The notes below the pieces were generated by a model. It saw nothing but the letters and a program-made list of their open reading frames with translations, did no database searches and had not been told where the DNA came from. A program made the translations under genes and the position numbers. Below are positions 62,047-64,000 of a stretch of 64,000 nucleotides of DNA, in pieces (the stretch's first letter is position 1; each line of letters begins with the position of its first letter). This stretch comes from Aptenodytes patagonicus (Eukaryota; Chordata; Aves; Sphenisciformes; Spheniscidae), in the NCBI RefSeq assembly GCF_965638725.1, contig NC_134952.1, positions 17,053,028 to 17,117,027 of the forward strand. The letters run 5' to 3'.

Positions 62047-64000
62047 TAATTAAAAAAAAAAAAAACCCTCAAAACTGCTCTGATTACTTGCTCAGAATGT
62101 TCCCGATTCACAGTTTTTATTTATACTGTTTCCATAATTTATAGCCTGCCAGCCAAAAAAAAAAAAAAAAAAAGACAGAAATCAACCTGAATACACTATG
62201 ACAAACTGATGCAGAAAACAGCATTTTCAATGCGTTTTTGAAATTTAGAGGCTCTAAAGCCTGTTCATCAGAAACTAAAACACCTTTAGGTTTATAATAA
62301 AAAAGAAAGCCTGAAAATAGGTACAAAAAGTTCCCACATGGATTGAGTAAGTTAAATAGTGAGAATAATACAGGTTTCATACATAGCACAATAGCCAGTA
62401 TTACACAGCCCATTTTTTCCCTTAATTTTCTGGAATGTGAGATTTCCCTGCTGAATAAAGATTTACTACTTATATTACTTTGTAGTGATTTTTTAGAAGT
62501 AACGTGAAGCTTCAGGGTGGTTTTCTCACCAGGCAGCACACAGTGATTGACCAGTCTTTGCCATGAATTTACTATTTCAATAGCTTTCAGTATCAACTGG
62601 ATGAGGCATATTCCCAGTCAATTCATTTCAAATGAAATGTGGAACTCATATATATTCCCATAAAAAAAATAATTCTGGCTATAACTGCATGTGAGATTAC
62701 CTGCAGTTACTCACCCATGCATCTGTAAGCACAAACTTGCCTTAATGGTTTTGCAGAATCAAGAATCTCCCTATTAGGTTTTACGCACATTGACAGCAAT
62801 CACGGTTACTACTGCAGCGCTAAGGGTTACGCAGGGGAACATCCTGTGCCAGGTACTGTGTAAACACACGCATCATGTTTTCAGGTATGGCTACACTGCT
62901 CACTGTAGCACAGTGAAGAGACATCTCAGCTCACATTTAATTCAGTCTGTGTTTTGGTTTGCTTTTCTGAAGCACCTTTCCTCCCTAGCTAGAACGTCTC
63001 ATCTCTAGCATTCAAGTAAGTTTTTATCTAAAATTGAACTAAGGTAACTCCACATGACTCTCTTCTGCATTATTGGTAGAGTACCATCTTGAGGCTGAGG
63101 CTGATTTCTGTTTCAAATATAAAAGCGCTAGGAAGGTGTGATAAAAAGCAGTGTCCTCTATTTTCAAATTAATGGGATTACTTCTGAAATCTCGCTTGAC
63201 CAGCTGCGCACATTGTTTCACAGGACCAGTAATCCAAGGCTTTAGCACAGAACACAATTTATCACTGGGGTTAAAGAGATTTACCTTGTGAGGCTCATTT
63301 ACACAGCTAATTACATTACTACTTTGCTCTGTCTCCTTCCTGTTCTCATCACACATGCGAAATGCCATCTGCCCTAGTAAATCTAACTAGCCAGATGAAC
63401 TGTTAATTTACCAATGCAATTTGTGATGAAATATTAAGCACCTCTGAGAAGGCCCAGTTAAGAAAACATAATCACCAACTCCTGCATTGCACACGTATTG
63501 TGTACATACACTCAGTATCTCATTGCCCAGACGAGAAAATGAGGTTAGCACTAGGCTTGCTTCTTATAACTGCTCTACAGAAAGGGATAGCAAAAATAAC
63601 AGAGATTTAAAAATAAGATGTCTGGCTATTAAGTACCAACATAAATTAGTTACAAATTCTTCTGCCAAGAAAGCTTTTCAAATCTAGGTGACAGGAAAAC
63701 AGTTGGAGTAAAACCTTTGTGAATGCTATGCTTCTTCTTCAAACAACTCCGTTGAGCCTGTTCAGTTATAGTGCAATTCCAGCATTAATCAAATTATGCC
63801 AGAAATTAAGTGATCTTTTCATGCATAATATATTAGGCTTCTATTCTGAAAAGGACTTCAAGCAAACCAATAAGAACCATGACTGAAGCATTCATGCCAT
63901 ACTGAATGGAGATTTTTCAGAACAACAGGGGAGAATTACATAGATAATATACACGATAAATTAATAACTGCTTTAATGCTATCTCATTCTGACGCATATC

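Larger units (their letters stand above)
58943..64000. other. PROM1 5' intron or upstream region; first coding exon not found
   Basis: The sequence to the right of the first placed PROM1 exon should be intron. I searched by eye on the minus strand for a signal peptide and a segment like human NYELPATNYET or LYVVQPRDFPE and found none, so the first coding exon is probably beyond the window. Contents seen are CR1 fragments (61.5 and 61.9-62.0 kb), alternating purine-pyrimidine stretches (59315-59350, 61840-61890) and a TATA/AATAAA pair (59916, 60148). Confidence 0.5.

Noticed and set aside
63039-63368. 109-codon open frame, minus strand, as the missing first PROM1 exon
   Set aside because: No signal peptide and no match to the PROM1 N-terminus; no fitting donor in the required phase was seen.

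Overview
The window is nuclear DNA from a bird. Evidence: a CR1 retrotransposon copy with a readable reverse-transcriptase C-terminus, older CR1 tails, several solo LTRs flanked by 5-bp duplications, intron-rich vertebrate genes, and the gene order FGFBP2 - PROM1 on one strand, as in other amniotes. The LTR types suggest Neoaves, perhaps a songbird, but this is an inference.

Layout. 1-12.7 kb has no recognisable gene. It holds a nested pair of solo LTRs (722-1848, with a second LTR at 1158-1750 inside it), a GC-rich block at about 6.1-7.6 kb and an old CR1 tail (8754-9172). FGFBP2, a small secreted cysteine-rich protein, is encoded on the minus strand by one uninterrupted coding block (12781-13407). 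From about 16 kb to beyond 59 kb lies PROM1 (prominin-1, CD133), also on the minus strand. I could place 25 coding exons by splice site, phase and protein similarity, from the residue corresponding to human position 74 to the stop codon. All junction phases agree, giving 795 residues; the first coding exon (signal peptide and about 73 residues) was not found and probably lies beyond the right edge. A 26th, in-frame 24-nt microexon candidate sits at 40697-40720. Introns range from 92 bp to 7.1 kb and carry a solo LTR (29925-30480), a CR1 (about 31082-32004) and a different solo LTR (50184-50754), all antisense to PROM1. 59-64 kb is probably PROM1 intron or upstream sequence, with CR1 fragments and one promoter-like patch.

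FGFBP2 and PROM1 are not known to share a pathway. FGFBP2 belongs to the family of secreted FGF-binding proteins. PROM1 is a five-pass membrane glycoprotein of plasma-membrane protrusions and photoreceptor discs. I did not find a new multi-gene system. The most notable points are a non-canonical GC-AG intron in PROM1, the unlisted microexon candidate, small C-terminal exons leading to a tail unlike the mammalian one, a solo LTR nested inside a related LTR with both target-site duplications preserved, and G-rich tracts able to form quadruplexes, one just after the FGFBP2 stop codon.
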